12,989 nucleotides of DNA from Betaproteobacteria bacterium (GCA_005882155.1 VBCQ01000095.1:1-12989); one strand, 5' to 3'. Counted from the stretch's first letter, positions 1 to 6,739 are shown. Program-made: numbers and translations. Notes: a model not told the origin generated them from the letters alone.

Positions 1-107
1 CTCGCCTTCAATTGCACGCCGTCGGGCGGCAGCGTCATCGACTTCGACCCTGCCATCGCGATGCCGGCGATGCCGAGCATTGCGAGAAGGAGCAGCTTGC
101 GTTTCAT
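1..107 (-). CDS. sorB: Sulfite dehydrogenase cytochrome c subunit, 5' end only
   Basis: Only the first 35 or so residues are inside the window; the gene runs off the left edge. The visible part starts MKRKLLLLAMLGIAGIAMAG, a Sec-type signal peptide with a positive N-terminus, a hydrophobic core and a likely cleavage after A-M-A. It is followed by a segment containing LPPDGVQLK, which I recognise from SorB-type cytochromes. The haem-binding CxxCH motif would lie outside the window. ATG at 107 is chosen over the adjacent ATG at 110 because the AAGGAG at 113-118 is then 5 nt away rather than 2. That ribosome binding site overlaps the sorA stop codon (118-120), so the two genes are probably translationally coupled. 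In the family, SorB is the periplasmic c-type cytochrome that takes electrons from the molybdenum subunit SorA. The assignment rests on the signal peptide, the short motif and position after sorA. Confidence 0.7.
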   Translation of the reverse strand, partial: MKRKLLLLAMLGIAGIAMAGSKSMTLPPDGVQLKA

Positions 108-112
108 CATCG

Positions 113-118
113 CTCCTT
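113..118 (-). promoter_or_regulatory. Ribosome binding site of sorB overlapping the sorA stop
   Basis: Read on the minus strand, AAGGAG follows directly from the sorA TGA (120-118), sharing the A at 118. Two adjacent ATG codons follow at 110 and 107. The 5-nt spacing favours the second ATG. The arrangement suggests that sorB translation depends on ribosomes finishing sorA. Confidence 0.6.
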
Positions 119-1312
119 CATGCGGCAGTGACCTTGACCGACTCGACCACGTTGCGCATGTAGCCCGCGGGTTGCCACAGCGCCTCCATCGGCTGGCTCT
201 GGCCGGAGCGGTTCCATGCGCGCACCCGCAGGTCGTGCGTGCCGCGTCCAGGCGTGAAGCCGAAGCTGAACTCGCGGAACGAGTAGCGGCCGGGGTCGTC
301 GCCGAGCTTGGCGCCGCGCCAGCTCTGGCCGCCATCGATCGAATACGCGACTTCGCGAATGGCCGGCTTGGACGCGAGCGCCGTCTTGCAGCGAGGTGAT
401 GAACGAGCGCACGTTGAAGCGGCCGATCGGACGCGTCGCGGCGGGCGCCGTGCCGGGCTCGACGCAGGCGCAATCGTTGTCGGGCACGCGGTACGCGGGC
501 TTCATCCAGAAGCCTTCGTAGACCTGGTCGACGACTTCGATCTCCGACAAATGCTTCATCCAGTAGGTGCCGTAGTAACCCGGAACGATCAGGCGCACCG
601 GATAGCCGTTGAGCATCGGCAGGTCGGCGCCGTTCATCTGCCAGGCGATCATCACTTCGCCGTCGAGCGCGTGGTTGACGTCGAGCGACTTGACGAAATC
701 GCCGCCCCCGAAGAGCGCGGTGTCGAGGCCGTCGAAGGTGACTTGTCGCGCGGTGTTCTTCAGCTCGGCGCGCGCGAGCACATCTTTCAGCGGCACGCCG
801 AGCCAGCGCGCATTGCCCATCGCGCCGTTGCCGAGCTGGCCGCCGGTGACGCGAGGATTGAAGAGGCCGCGGCCGTTGCCCGAGCACTGGTTGACCGCGA
901 CGACCTCGATGGGCTTGAACTGCGACCGCAGCTCGGCCACGCTGATCGCGAACGGCTTGCCCACCGCATTGCCGCCGACCTTGATGACGTGCTTGTCGCC
1001 ATCGACCGAGGTCGGCAAGCCGGCGTTGTGATAGCGCACGAAGAACGCGTCGTTGGGCGTGATCACGCCTTCGTTGAAGACTTCGAACGGCGTCTCGAGC
1101 TGCGGCGGCCGCGTGGTCAGCACGATCAGCGGACGCTTCTCCGGAAACGCGACGAGACTGCGATGGCCGTTGATCATCGGCAAGTCGATGCTGCCGGCCT
1201 GCGCGTGTGCTGTGCGGCTCAAGCTGCCCAACGCGCCGGCCGCGAGTGCGCCTGCGCCGCCCGCGAGAAGCTGCCGGCGCAAGCGGCTGATGGATTCGGA
1301 TTCGTTTCGCAT
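118..1312 (-). pseudogene. sorA: Sulfite dehydrogenase molybdopterin subunit, frameshifted with an internal loss
   Basis: SorA oxidises sulfite to sulfate in the periplasm, using a molybdenum cofactor and passing electrons to SorB. The ATG at 1312 has an AAGGAGG ribosome binding site 4-5 nt upstream. The N-terminus carries a twin-arginine export signal (LRRQLLAGG, residues 11-19) ending at A-H-A (35-37). The catalytic domain is intact: R93-Y-H95, the molybdenum-ligand cysteine in VNQCSGNGR (C143, with R148), and Y274. These match the family's known active-site pattern. After residue ~310 (nt ~385) the frame stops matching. The true C-terminus continues in another frame from about 365 (AIREVAYSIDGGQSW) to TGA at 118-120. 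By comparison with sulfite oxidase dimerisation domains, about 15 residues between these two parts are absent. The original frame would run with unrelated sequence to 107. This is either a real inactivating deletion or a sequencing/assembly error. Confidence 0.82.
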
Positions 1313-1331
1313 GGAATCCTCCTTCGCGATT

Positions 1332-1661
1332 TCAGAAGGGAATCTTGCCGGTCCAGATGTCCTTGTACATGCGCCAGTCGCCCATGAAGCTGTACAGCGG
1401 CCGCTTGAACGACGCCGGCTTGTTTTTCTCGAACACGAAGTGGCCGACCCACGCGAAGCCGTAGCCGCACAGCAGGCCATACAGCAGGTACTGCGGGCGG
1501 CCGCTGGCGACGAGCATCACGAGGCAGACCAGCGCCAGCGTGCTGCCGACGAAGTGCAGACGGCGGCACGTCGTGTTGCGGTGCTCGCCGAGATAGAACG
1601 GATAGAAGTCGGCGAAGCTCTTGAACGACTTCGGGTCGGTGTCGACGGCGGTGGTGCTCAT
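1332..1661 (-). CDS. Mpo1-like (DUF962) small membrane protein
   Basis: This is a 109-residue protein of the DUF962/Mpo1-like family (Pfam PF06127). ATG at 1661 is preceded by GGAGG 8 nt upstream. Two hydrophobic segments lie at about residues 37-53 and 57-77. The family's histidine-rich pattern is present: GEHRN (H27), RLHFVG (H36) and WVGHFVFEKN (H74), followed by the usual P-A-S-F and a short C-terminal tail with MGDWRMY. In yeast, Mpo1 is an iron-dependent dioxygenase acting on 2-hydroxy fatty acids at the ER membrane. Bacterial members are mostly uncharacterised, so a role in lipid oxidation here is only a guess. The gene lies 20 nt after the hydrolase stop and 19 nt before sorA, in the same run. 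Nothing looks damaged. Confidence 0.85.
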   Translation of the reverse strand: MSTTAVDTDPKSFKSFADFYPFYLGEHRNTTCRRLHFVGSTLALVCLVMLVASGRPQYLLYGLLCGYGFAWVGHFVFEKNKPASFKRPLYSFMGDWRMYKDIWTGKIPF

Positions 1662-1681
1662 CTGAATGGCCTCCATTGCCC

Positions 1682-2482
1682 TCATGCGAGGGCGGTGCGC
1701 AAGGCATTCAACACCCCGTCGGGCGCCTCCTGCATCAGGGAATGCCCGCCGGGCAACATCACCACTCGGGCCTTCAGCGCCGCGGCGATCTCGCGCGTGG
1801 CTTTGGGCGACGTCATCTGATCGCGCTCGCCGAGGACGAGCGTCGCCGGGCAGCTCACTTTCGCCGCCGCCTGCAGGCCGTTCGCATAGGCGTTGCAGAC
1901 GCTGAAGTCGTGATGGAAGACATTGGCGTCGTGCTGCGCGGCTTGCACACGCCGCATCAGCATCAGGTTCGCGCCGTGCAGCCAGCTGCCGGGGCCGGGG
2001 TAGGCGGGCTTGGCAGCGGTCGTCGAATGCGACAAGGCATTGACCATGTTGATGCCTTGCAGCGGCGCATCGAGCGCGGTCGCGAGCAGCGAATCCGATA
2101 CCTTCATCGGGTAGGCGGTGGCGATCATCACCAGGCGCTTGATCTGCTCGGGTGCCCGCGCGGCGGCTTCGAGCGCGATCAGCGAGCCCATGCTGTGGCC
2201 GACCAGTGCGGCGTGCTGCACATCGGCCGCGGCAAGCAGCGCGAGGGTCCAGTCCGCGAGCGCCTCGATATCGGGCAGCAGTGGGCCGGCGCTGCGACCA
2301 TGTCCCGGCTGGTCGACCGCGAGCACCGAATGGCCATGGTTCGCGGCCCAGCGCGCGAGCAGGGTCCACACGCTATGATCGTGCAAGGCGCCGTGGATGA
2401 ACACGACGCAGGGCAGGGCAGGGTCGAACGCCTTGCCGCCGGTGTAGGCGTAGGCCGTGCGGCCGTCGACGCTGATTTGCAT
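1682..2482 (-). CDS. Alpha/beta-fold hydrolase
   Basis: This is a 266-residue cytosolic-looking enzyme with no signal peptide. The fold's landmarks are clear: the oxyanion-hole strand VVFIHGALHD (residues ~26-35), the nucleophile elbow GHSMGS with Ser97, the acidic residue in LGERDQMTSP (Asp221) and the catalytic histidine in LPGGHSLMQEAP (His247). A cap region occupies roughly 125-205. The substrate cannot be told from sequence; esterase, lactonase or C-C hydrolase activity would all fit. The start ATG at 2482 overlaps the metY stop by one base (TGATG), a sign of translational coupling. A weak AAGG lies about 10 nt upstream inside metY. From general knowledge, hydrolases of this kind often follow metY in Burkholderiales; whether the two act together is unknown. 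Confidence 0.85.
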   Translation of the reverse strand: MQISVDGRTAYAYTGGKAFDPALPCVVFIHGALHDHSVWTLLARWAANHGHSVLAVDQPGHGRSAGPLLPDIEALADWTLALLAAADVQHAALVGHSMGSLIALEAAARAPEQIKRLVMIATAYPMKVSDSLLATALDAPLQGINMVNALSHSTTAAKPAYPGPGSWLHGANLMLMRRVQAAQHDANVFHHDFSVCNAYANGLQAAAKVSCPATLVLGERDQMTSPKATREIAAALKARVVMLPGGHSLMQEAPDGVLNALRTALA

Positions 2483-3783
2483 CAGGCCACCGCCTTCTCG
2501 GCCACCCGCAGGGCGCGCTTGATGTCGTCGATCAGGTCGTCTGGGTCTTCGAGACCGATCGATAGGCGGATCGTTCCCGGCGTGATGCCGGCCTGCGCGA
2601 GCGCGGCGTCGTCCATGCGGAAATGCGTCGTCGATGCCGGATGAATGACGAGCGAGCGGCAGTCGCCGACGTTGGCGAGATGCGAAAAGATCTTCAGCGC
2701 CTCGATGAAAGCCTTGCCCTGCTCGCGGTTGCCTTTCAGGTTGAAGCTGAACACCGAGCCGCATCCGCGCGGCAGCAGTTGCTTGGCGAGCGCATGGCTG
2801 GCGTGACCTGCGAGCTCGGGGTAGCCGACCTGCTCGACCATCGCATGCGACACCAGGAACTCCACGACCTTGCGCGTGTTGTCGACATGCCGCGCCATGC
2901 GCAGCGGCAGGGTCTCGATGCCTTGCAGAATCAGCCACGCGGTATGCGGGCTCATGCAGGCGCCGAAGTCGCGCAGGCCCTCGCGGCGCGCACGCAGCAG
3001 GAACGCGCCGACGCTGCTTTCTTCGCTGAACACCATGCCGTGAAAGCCCTCGTACGGCGTCGTCAGCTCGGGGAAGCGGCCCGACGCGTCCCAGTCGAAA
3101 CGCCCGCTGTCCACCAGCACGCCACCGATGACGGTACCGTGGCCCGACAGGAACTTCGTCGCCGAATGAAAGATCAGGTCAGCGCCGTATTCGAACGGTT
3201 GCATCAGGTAAGGCGTCGTGAAGGTCGAGTCGACGAGCAGCGGCAGGCCGTGCTCGTGCGCGATCGCGCTGACGGTCGGGATATCGAGCACTTCGAGCCC
3301 AGGGTTGCCGAGCGTCTCGCCGAACAGCAGCCGCGTTTCGGGCCGGATTGCGGCGCGCCAGCCGGCGATGTCGCCCGGCTTAACGAAGCTCGTCGTGATG
3401 CCGAAGCGTGACAGCGTGTAGTGCAGCAGGTTGTGCGAGCCGCCGTACAGCGCCGAGCTTGCAACAATGTGCGAGCCGGCGCCGGCAAGCGTGCTGATCG
3501 CGAGATGCAACGCGGCCTGGCCGCTTGCGGTGGCGATGCTGCCGACACCGCCCTCGAGCGCCGCGACGCGCTCTTCGAGCACTGCATTGGTCGGGTTCGA
3601 GATGCGGCTGTAGACATGGCCCGCGCGCTCCATGTTGAACAGCGACGCGGCGTGCTCGCTGTTCTCGAACACGAACGAGGTCGTCAGGTGAATCGGCACC
3701 GCGCGCGCGCCGGTCGCGGGGTCGGGCGCGGCACCCGCGTGCAGCGCCAGCGTGTCGAATCCGGGGTCGGATGAGCCGGGCAT
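2482..3783 (-). CDS. metY: O-acetylhomoserine aminocarboxypropyltransferase (sulfhydrylase)
   Basis: This is a 433-residue PLP enzyme of the Cys/Met metabolism family. MetY makes homocysteine from O-acetylhomoserine and sulfide, the direct-sulfhydrylation route to methionine, in the cytoplasm. The start matches the family N-terminus (FDTLALHAG, residues 9-17). Other hallmarks are VYSRISNPTN (57-66), ATASGQAALH (84-93), the PLP-binding segment DLIFHSATKFLSGHG with Lys210, and a C-terminus with HPASTTH and RLSIGLED. The length fits MetY (about 425-435). ATG at 3783 is chosen because it begins the conserved region and has GGAG about 10 nt upstream; an in-frame start 25 codons earlier would add unrelated sequence and reach the opposite gene's leader. 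MetZ-type O-succinylhomoserine enzymes are close relatives, so the acyl donor is inferred. It is the first gene of the minus-strand run. Confidence 0.88.
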   Translation of the reverse strand: MPGSSDPGFDTLALHAGAAPDPATGARAVPIHLTTSFVFENSEHAASLFNMERAGHVYSRISNPTNAVLEERVAALEGGVGSIATASGQAALHLAISTLAGAGSHIVASSALYGGSHNLLHYTLSRFGITTSFVKPGDIAGWRAAIRPETRLLFGETLGNPGLEVLDIPTVSAIAHEHGLPLLVDSTFTTPYLMQPFEYGADLIFHSATKFLSGHGTVIGGVLVDSGRFDWDASGRFPELTTPYEGFHGMVFSEESSVGAFLLRARREGLRDFGACMSPHTAWLILQGIETLPLRMARHVDNTRKVVEFLVSHAMVEQVGYPELAGHASHALAKQLLPRGCGSVFSFNLKGNREQGKAFIEALKIFSHLANVGDCRSLVIHPASTTHFRMDDAALAQAGITPGTIRLSIGLEDPDDLIDDIKRALRVAEKAVA

Positions 3784-3860
3784 GAATGCTTGTCTCCGGG
3801 GGTGTTGCTCAGCGGGATTGTGGGCTATATTGGTTCGTCCACGGCCTCGAGGAGACACCG
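3784..3860. promoter_or_regulatory. Divergent intergenic region between metY and the CBS-domain gene
   Basis: These 77 bp must hold the start signals for both directions. For the plus strand the best candidate is TTGCTC at 3805-3810 and TATATT at 3826-3831 (15-nt spacer, a little short), followed by the CBS gene's ribosome binding site. This stretch is visibly more AT-rich than its surroundings. For the minus strand I see no convincing -35/-10 pair, so its promoter may extend into the start of the CBS gene. No regulator-binding palindrome or riboswitch is evident. Confidence 0.4.
3849..3854 (+). promoter_or_regulatory. Ribosome binding site of the CBS-domain gene
   Basis: GAGGAG lies 6 nt upstream of ATG 3861. 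It decides the start over longer in-frame readings, which would begin inside the divergent promoter region and add residues unlike the CBS family. Confidence 0.7.
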
Positions 3861-4331
3861 ATGAAAGTCAGCGACATCCTGCGTGTCAAAGGCGGAACGC
3901 TCTACACCGTGTCTCCGGATCAGCGCTTGGCGGATGCGGTGACGACGATGGCCGAATACGACATCGGTTCGCTGGTCGTCATGCACCGTGGCGAGTTGGC
4001 AGGGATGCTGACCTTCCGCGAAGTGATTCAGTCGATCGTCAAGAACGGTCTTGCGGTCGGCGACACCCAGGTGCGCAGCGTGATGGACGATCACCCGCTG
4101 ACCTGCACCCCCGACACCGAAATCGACGAAGTCCGCCGCATGATGCTCGGCCGCCATGCGCGATACATGCCGGTGATCACCCAGCGCACGCTGATGGGCG
4201 TGATCTCGTTCTACGACGTCGCCAAAGCGGTCGTTGACAGCCAGGACTTCGAGAACCGCATGCTGAAGGCATACATCCGCGACTGGCCGGTCGACGAGCC
4301 GCGCGACGAGCAGACGTCGGCGCGGAATTAG
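3861..4331 (+). CDS. Small protein with two CBS domains
   Basis: This is a 156-residue soluble protein made almost entirely of a CBS pair. CBS1 spans about residues 5-62 (MKVSDIL start, TVSPDQRLADAVTTMAEYDI, GSLVVM, GMLTFREV). CBS2 spans about 70-127 (VRSVMDDHPLTCTPDTEIDE, ARYMPVI, LMGVISFYDV). A short polar tail follows. CBS pairs generally bind adenosine nucleotides and act as sensors, but stand-alone ones like this have no assigned partner and I cannot name its target. It has its own ribosome binding site and faces away from metY. A repeat cluster starts one base inside its TAG stop, so it is probably a single-gene unit rather than part of the aroC operon. Confidence 0.88.
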   Translation: MKVSDILRVKGGTLYTVSPDQRLADAVTTMAEYDIGSLVVMHRGELAGMLTFREVIQSIVKNGLAVGDTQVRSVMDDHPLTCTPDTEIDEVRRMMLGRHARYMPVITQRTLMGVISFYDVAKAVVDSQDFENRMLKAYIRDWPVDEPRDEQTSARN

Positions 4332-4345
4332 AGCCCGAACGGGAT
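4332..4345 (-). repeat. Repeat unit 1, truncated
   Basis: AGCCCGAACGGGAT is a 14-bp partial copy in minus orientation. It begins right after the CBS gene's stop codon and is identical to the last 14 bp of the unit at 4466-4494. The hairpin half of the unit is missing. Confidence 0.75.
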
Positions 4346-4386
4346 GGTGTGACGGTCGAGGCTGACGAGCCCGCGCTGCGCAATCA

Positions 4387-4413
4387 CCCGTTCGCCCTGA
4401 GCCTGTCGAAGGG
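4387..4413 (+). repeat. Repeat unit 2, full length
   Basis: This 27-bp copy has the CCCGTTCG head, then CCCTGAGCC, then TGTCGAAGGG. CCCT and AGGG can pair as a hairpin stem. It is the best inverted match to unit 4. Confidence 0.85.
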
Positions 4414-4427
4414 TCTGCACCCTCCCG

Positions 4428-4455
4428 ATCCCGTTCGCCCTGAGGTATCGAAGGG
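4428..4455 (+). repeat. Repeat unit 3, full length but diverged
   Basis: This 28-bp copy has the ATCCCGTTCG head, then CCCTGAGGTA, then TCGAAGGG. The loop is one base shorter and altered relative to unit 2. The CCCT/AGGG stem is kept. Confidence 0.85.
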
Positions 4456-4465
4456 CCCGCCACGA

Positions 4466-4494
4466 GGCTTCGACAAGCTCAGCCCGAACGGGAT
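4466..4494 (-). repeat. Repeat unit 4, full length, inverted
   Basis: This 29-bp copy in minus orientation begins GGCTTCGACAAGCTCAGCC and ends CGAACGGGAT. Its stem is GGCT/AGCC instead of CCCT/AGGG. With unit 3 it can form a large interrupted hairpin of 10, 5 and 6 paired bases spanning 4428-4494. Confidence 0.85.
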
Positions 4495-4499
4495 CCTGC

Positions 4500-4530
4500 G
4501 TGGCGGTGCCGCCCCGTAAAATCCCGCCAC
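4500..4530 (+). promoter_or_regulatory. Possible aroC promoter inside a 7-bp inverted repeat
   Basis: GTGGCGG (4500-4506) and CCGCCAC (4524-4530) are exact inverted copies. The 17-nt gap between them contains TAAAAT (4517-4522), a good -10-like box placed 23 nt before the aroC start. No convincing -35 lies upstream. The inverted repeat could be an operator or RNA stem, or chance in GC-rich DNA. Confidence 0.25.
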
Positions 4531-4545
4531 ACACCGATCCCCACC

Positions 4546-5652
4546 ATGTCCGGCAGCACCTTCGGCACCCTCTTCCGCATCACCAATTTCGGCGAGTCGC
4601 ACGGCCCCGCGATCGGCTGCGTGATCGACGGCTGCCCGCCCGGCATGGAGCTGAGCGAGGCCGACATCCAGCCCGAGCTCGATCGACGCCGTCCCGGCAC
4701 CTCGCGCCATGTGACGCAGCGCAACGAGCCCGATGCGGTCGAGATTCTGTCGGGCGTCTACGAGGGCAAGACGACCGGCACGCCGATCTGCCTATTGATT
4801 CGCAACACCGACCAGCGCAGCAAGGACTACGGCAACATCGCGCAGACGTTTCGCCCCGGCCATGCCGACTACACCTACTGGCACAAGTACGGCATCCGCG
4901 ACCCGCGCGGCGGCGGGCGCTCGTCGGCGCGACTGACGGCGCCAATGGTCGGTGCCGGCGCGGTGGCTCGCAAATGGTTGCAGCAGCAATACGGCACCAC
5001 CTTCGCCGGCCACATGACGCAGATCGGTGACATCGCGATCCCGTTCGAGTCGCTCGAGCATGTGCCGAACAATCCGTTCTTCGCCGCCAACGTCAGCGAC
5101 ATTGCGATGCTCGAGAACTACATGGACGAGCTGCGCAAGTCCGGCGACAGTTGCGGCGCGCGCATCAGCGTGATGGCGCGCAACGTGCCGGTCGGTCTCG
5201 GCCAGCCGCTGTTCGACAAGCTCGATGCCGACATCGCCTACGCGATGATGGGCATCAACGCAGTCAAAGGGGTCGAGATCGGCGCCGGCTTCGCGAGCAT
5301 CGCGCAGCGCGGCACCACGCACGGCGACGAGTTGACGCCGCAGGGCTTCATGAGCAACAACGCCGGCGGCGTGTTGGGCGGAATCTCGACCGGGCAGGAC
5401 ATCACGGTGGCTATCGCCGTCAAGCCGACGAGCTCGATCCGCAGCCCGCGTCACTCGATCGACCTCGACGGCAACCCGGTGATCGTCGAGACCTTCGGTC
5501 GCCATGACCCTTGCGTCGGCATTCGCGCGACCCCGATCGCCGAAGCGATGCTCGCGCTGGTGCTGATGGACCATGCGCTGATGCAGCGCGCGCAATGCGC
5601 CGACGTGCAGGTCAACACGCCGCGAATCCCCGCCGACGGCAGGCCGCGCTGA
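4546..5652 (+). CDS. aroC: Chorismate synthase
   Basis: This is a 368-residue enzyme for the last shikimate-pathway step: 5-enolpyruvylshikimate-3-phosphate to chorismate, needing reduced FMN, in the cytoplasm. All family signatures are present: NFGESHG (residues 14-20), LDRRRPGTSR (45-54), TFRPGHADYTYWHKYG (101-116), RGGGRSSAR (121-129), GGISTGQDI, and RSPRHSIDLDG followed by RHDPCVGIRATP. The length is normal and the protein looks complete. The start is fixed by the conserved N-terminus MSGSTFGTLF, but there is no recognisable ribosome binding site before it (the upstream bases are mostly C and A). It is followed after 19 nt by the aldo/keto reductase, likely as one transcript. It is separated from the CBS gene by the repeat cluster. 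Confidence 0.97.
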   Translation: MSGSTFGTLFRITNFGESHGPAIGCVIDGCPPGMELSEADIQPELDRRRPGTSRHVTQRNEPDAVEILSGVYEGKTTGTPICLLIRNTDQRSKDYGNIAQTFRPGHADYTYWHKYGIRDPRGGGRSSARLTAPMVGAGAVARKWLQQQYGTTFAGHMTQIGDIAIPFESLEHVPNNPFFAANVSDIAMLENYMDELRKSGDSCGARISVMARNVPVGLGQPLFDKLDADIAYAMMGINAVKGVEIGAGFASIAQRGTTHGDELTPQGFMSNNAGGVLGGISTGQDITVAIAVKPTSSIRSPRHSIDLDGNPVIVETFGRHDPCVGIRATPIAEAMLALVLMDHALMQRAQCADVQVNTPRIPADGRPR

Positions 5653-5671
5653 TCTTTGCTACCGTCGGGGA

Positions 5672-6676
5672 ATGAAAACCACCCGACTCGGCAACACCGG
5701 ACTCACCGTCTCCCGCATCTGTCTCGGCATGATGACCTACGGCACGCCGCAATGGCGGCCGTGGGTGCTCGACGAAGCGGCGAGCCGCCCACTGGTGCAG
5801 CGCGCCGTCGAGCTCGGCATCAACTTCTTCGACACGGCGGACATGTACTCGGCCGGCGAAAGCGAAGTGCTGACCGGCAAGTTCCTGCGCGAGTTCTGCC
5901 AGCGCGACGAGATCGTCATCGCGAGCAAGGTCTACTTCCCGGTCGACATGGGCGGGGCCGCAGCGCCCGAACGGCCGAACCGCAGCGGCCTGTCGCGCAA
6001 GCGCATCTTCCACGCTGTCGACGCGAGCTTGAAGCGGCTCGGCACCGACTACATCGACCTCTACCAGATCCACCGCTGGGACCCCGCGACGCCGATCGAG
6101 GAAACGATGGAAGCGCTGCACGATATCGTGAAAAGCGGCAAGGTGCGCTACCTCGGCGCGAGCTCGATGTGGGCGTGGCAGTTCGCCAAGGCGCAGCAGG
6201 TCGCGAAGGAAAACGGCTGGACCCGCTTCGTCAGCATGCAGAACCACTACAACCTCGCGTACCGGGAAGAAGAGCGCGAGATGATCCCGCTGTGCCGCGA
6301 CCAGGGCGTGGCGCTGGTGCCGTGGAGCCCGCTCGCGCGCGGCTTTCTCGCCGGCAATCGCAAGACCGGCGACGACAAGGCCGGCGCAACGTCGCGCGCG
6401 CAGACCGACGACATCGCGCAGAAGTACTACTACCGCGCCAGCGACTTCGCGACCGTCGAGCGCTTGACGGCAATGGCTGCGTCCAAGGGCGTCAGCAACG
6501 CCACGCTGGCCTACGCGTGGCTGCTGCACAAGGGCGTGACGGCGCCGATCATCGGTGCCAGCAAGCTGCCGCAGCTCGAGCAGGCGGCTGCGGCGACCGA
6601 GCTCGCGTTGAGCGCCGAAGAGATCGCCACGCTCGAAGCGGGCTACGAGCCGCACCCGGTGATCGGCCACGCCTGA
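5672..6676 (+). CDS. yajO: YajO-like aldo/keto reductase
   Basis: This is a 334-residue NADPH-dependent aldo/keto reductase closely resembling E. coli YajO from end to end. Shared stretches include the QIHRWD...TPIEETMEALHDIV region, YLGASSMWAWQFA, QNHYNLAYREEEREMIPLC, PWSPLARG and a C-terminus in EPHPVIG. The catalytic tetrad is visible: Asp54 and Tyr59 in FFDTADMYSAGE, Lys86 in IASKVYF and His134 in QIHRW. The C-terminal cofactor segment PIIGASKLPQLEQA is also present. YajO has been linked to making 1-deoxyxylulose-5-phosphate in E. coli, but the natural substrate here cannot be read from sequence. It begins 19 nt after aroC with only a weak GGGGA before the ATG, which suggests reliance on upstream translation. 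No strong terminator follows. Confidence 0.88.
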   Translation: MKTTRLGNTGLTVSRICLGMMTYGTPQWRPWVLDEAASRPLVQRAVELGINFFDTADMYSAGESEVLTGKFLREFCQRDEIVIASKVYFPVDMGGAAAPERPNRSGLSRKRIFHAVDASLKRLGTDYIDLYQIHRWDPATPIEETMEALHDIVKSGKVRYLGASSMWAWQFAKAQQVAKENGWTRFVSMQNHYNLAYREEEREMIPLCRDQGVALVPWSPLARGFLAGNRKTGDDKAGATSRAQTDDIAQKYYYRASDFATVERLTAMAASKGVSNATLAYAWLLHKGVTAPIIGASKLPQLEQAAAATELALSAEEIATLEAGYEPHPVIGHA

Positions 6677-6739
6677 CCCGGGCGATCCCGCCGGGCTTGC
6701 AGCCTGCCCCCAGGAATCTGCAGTCCATCGCATATGGGA

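Larger units (their letters stand above)
4332..4494. repeat. Cluster of four REP-like palindromic repeat units
   Basis: The gap between the CBS gene and aroC holds four copies of one unit in orientations -, +, +, -. The unit reads CCCGTTCG, then a short hairpin with the sequence pattern CCCTGAG...TCGAAGGG. The first (+) unit and the last (-) unit match at 22 of 27 positions when aligned in the same direction. Two of the differences swap CC/GG for GG/CC on both arms of the hairpin, so pairing is kept. Repeats of this general sequence are scattered between genes in many GC-rich proteobacteria (background knowledge). The function here is unknown; transcript end protection or termination after the CBS gene is possible. 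Confidence 0.85.

Noticed and set aside
361..400. Programmed ribosomal frameshift as the explanation for sorA
   Set aside because: There is no slippery heptamer, and a frameshift alone would not restore the missing ~15 residues of the domain.
308..1387. Plus-strand open frame of 359 codons across sorA
   Set aside because: It is antisense to recognisable SorA, has low-complexity Arg/Ala/His-rich composition and no ribosome binding site.
3784..3858. Longer N-terminus for metY starting at 3858
   Set aside because: It adds 25 residues unlike the family, crosses the AT-rich divergent promoter region and overlaps the CBS gene's ribosome binding site.
4332..4494. CRISPR array
   Set aside because: The units are in mixed orientation, spacing is irregular, one unit is truncated, and no cas genes are present. 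A REP-like cluster fits better.
6677..6695. Intrinsic terminator after the aldo/keto reductase (CCCGG...CCGGG)
   Set aside because: The stem is only 5 bp and is followed by CTTGC, with no T-tract. It is too weak to call.
5612..6733. Minus-strand open frame opposite the aldo/keto reductase
   Set aside because: It is a shadow of the reductase gene, with biased composition and no family match that I recognise.
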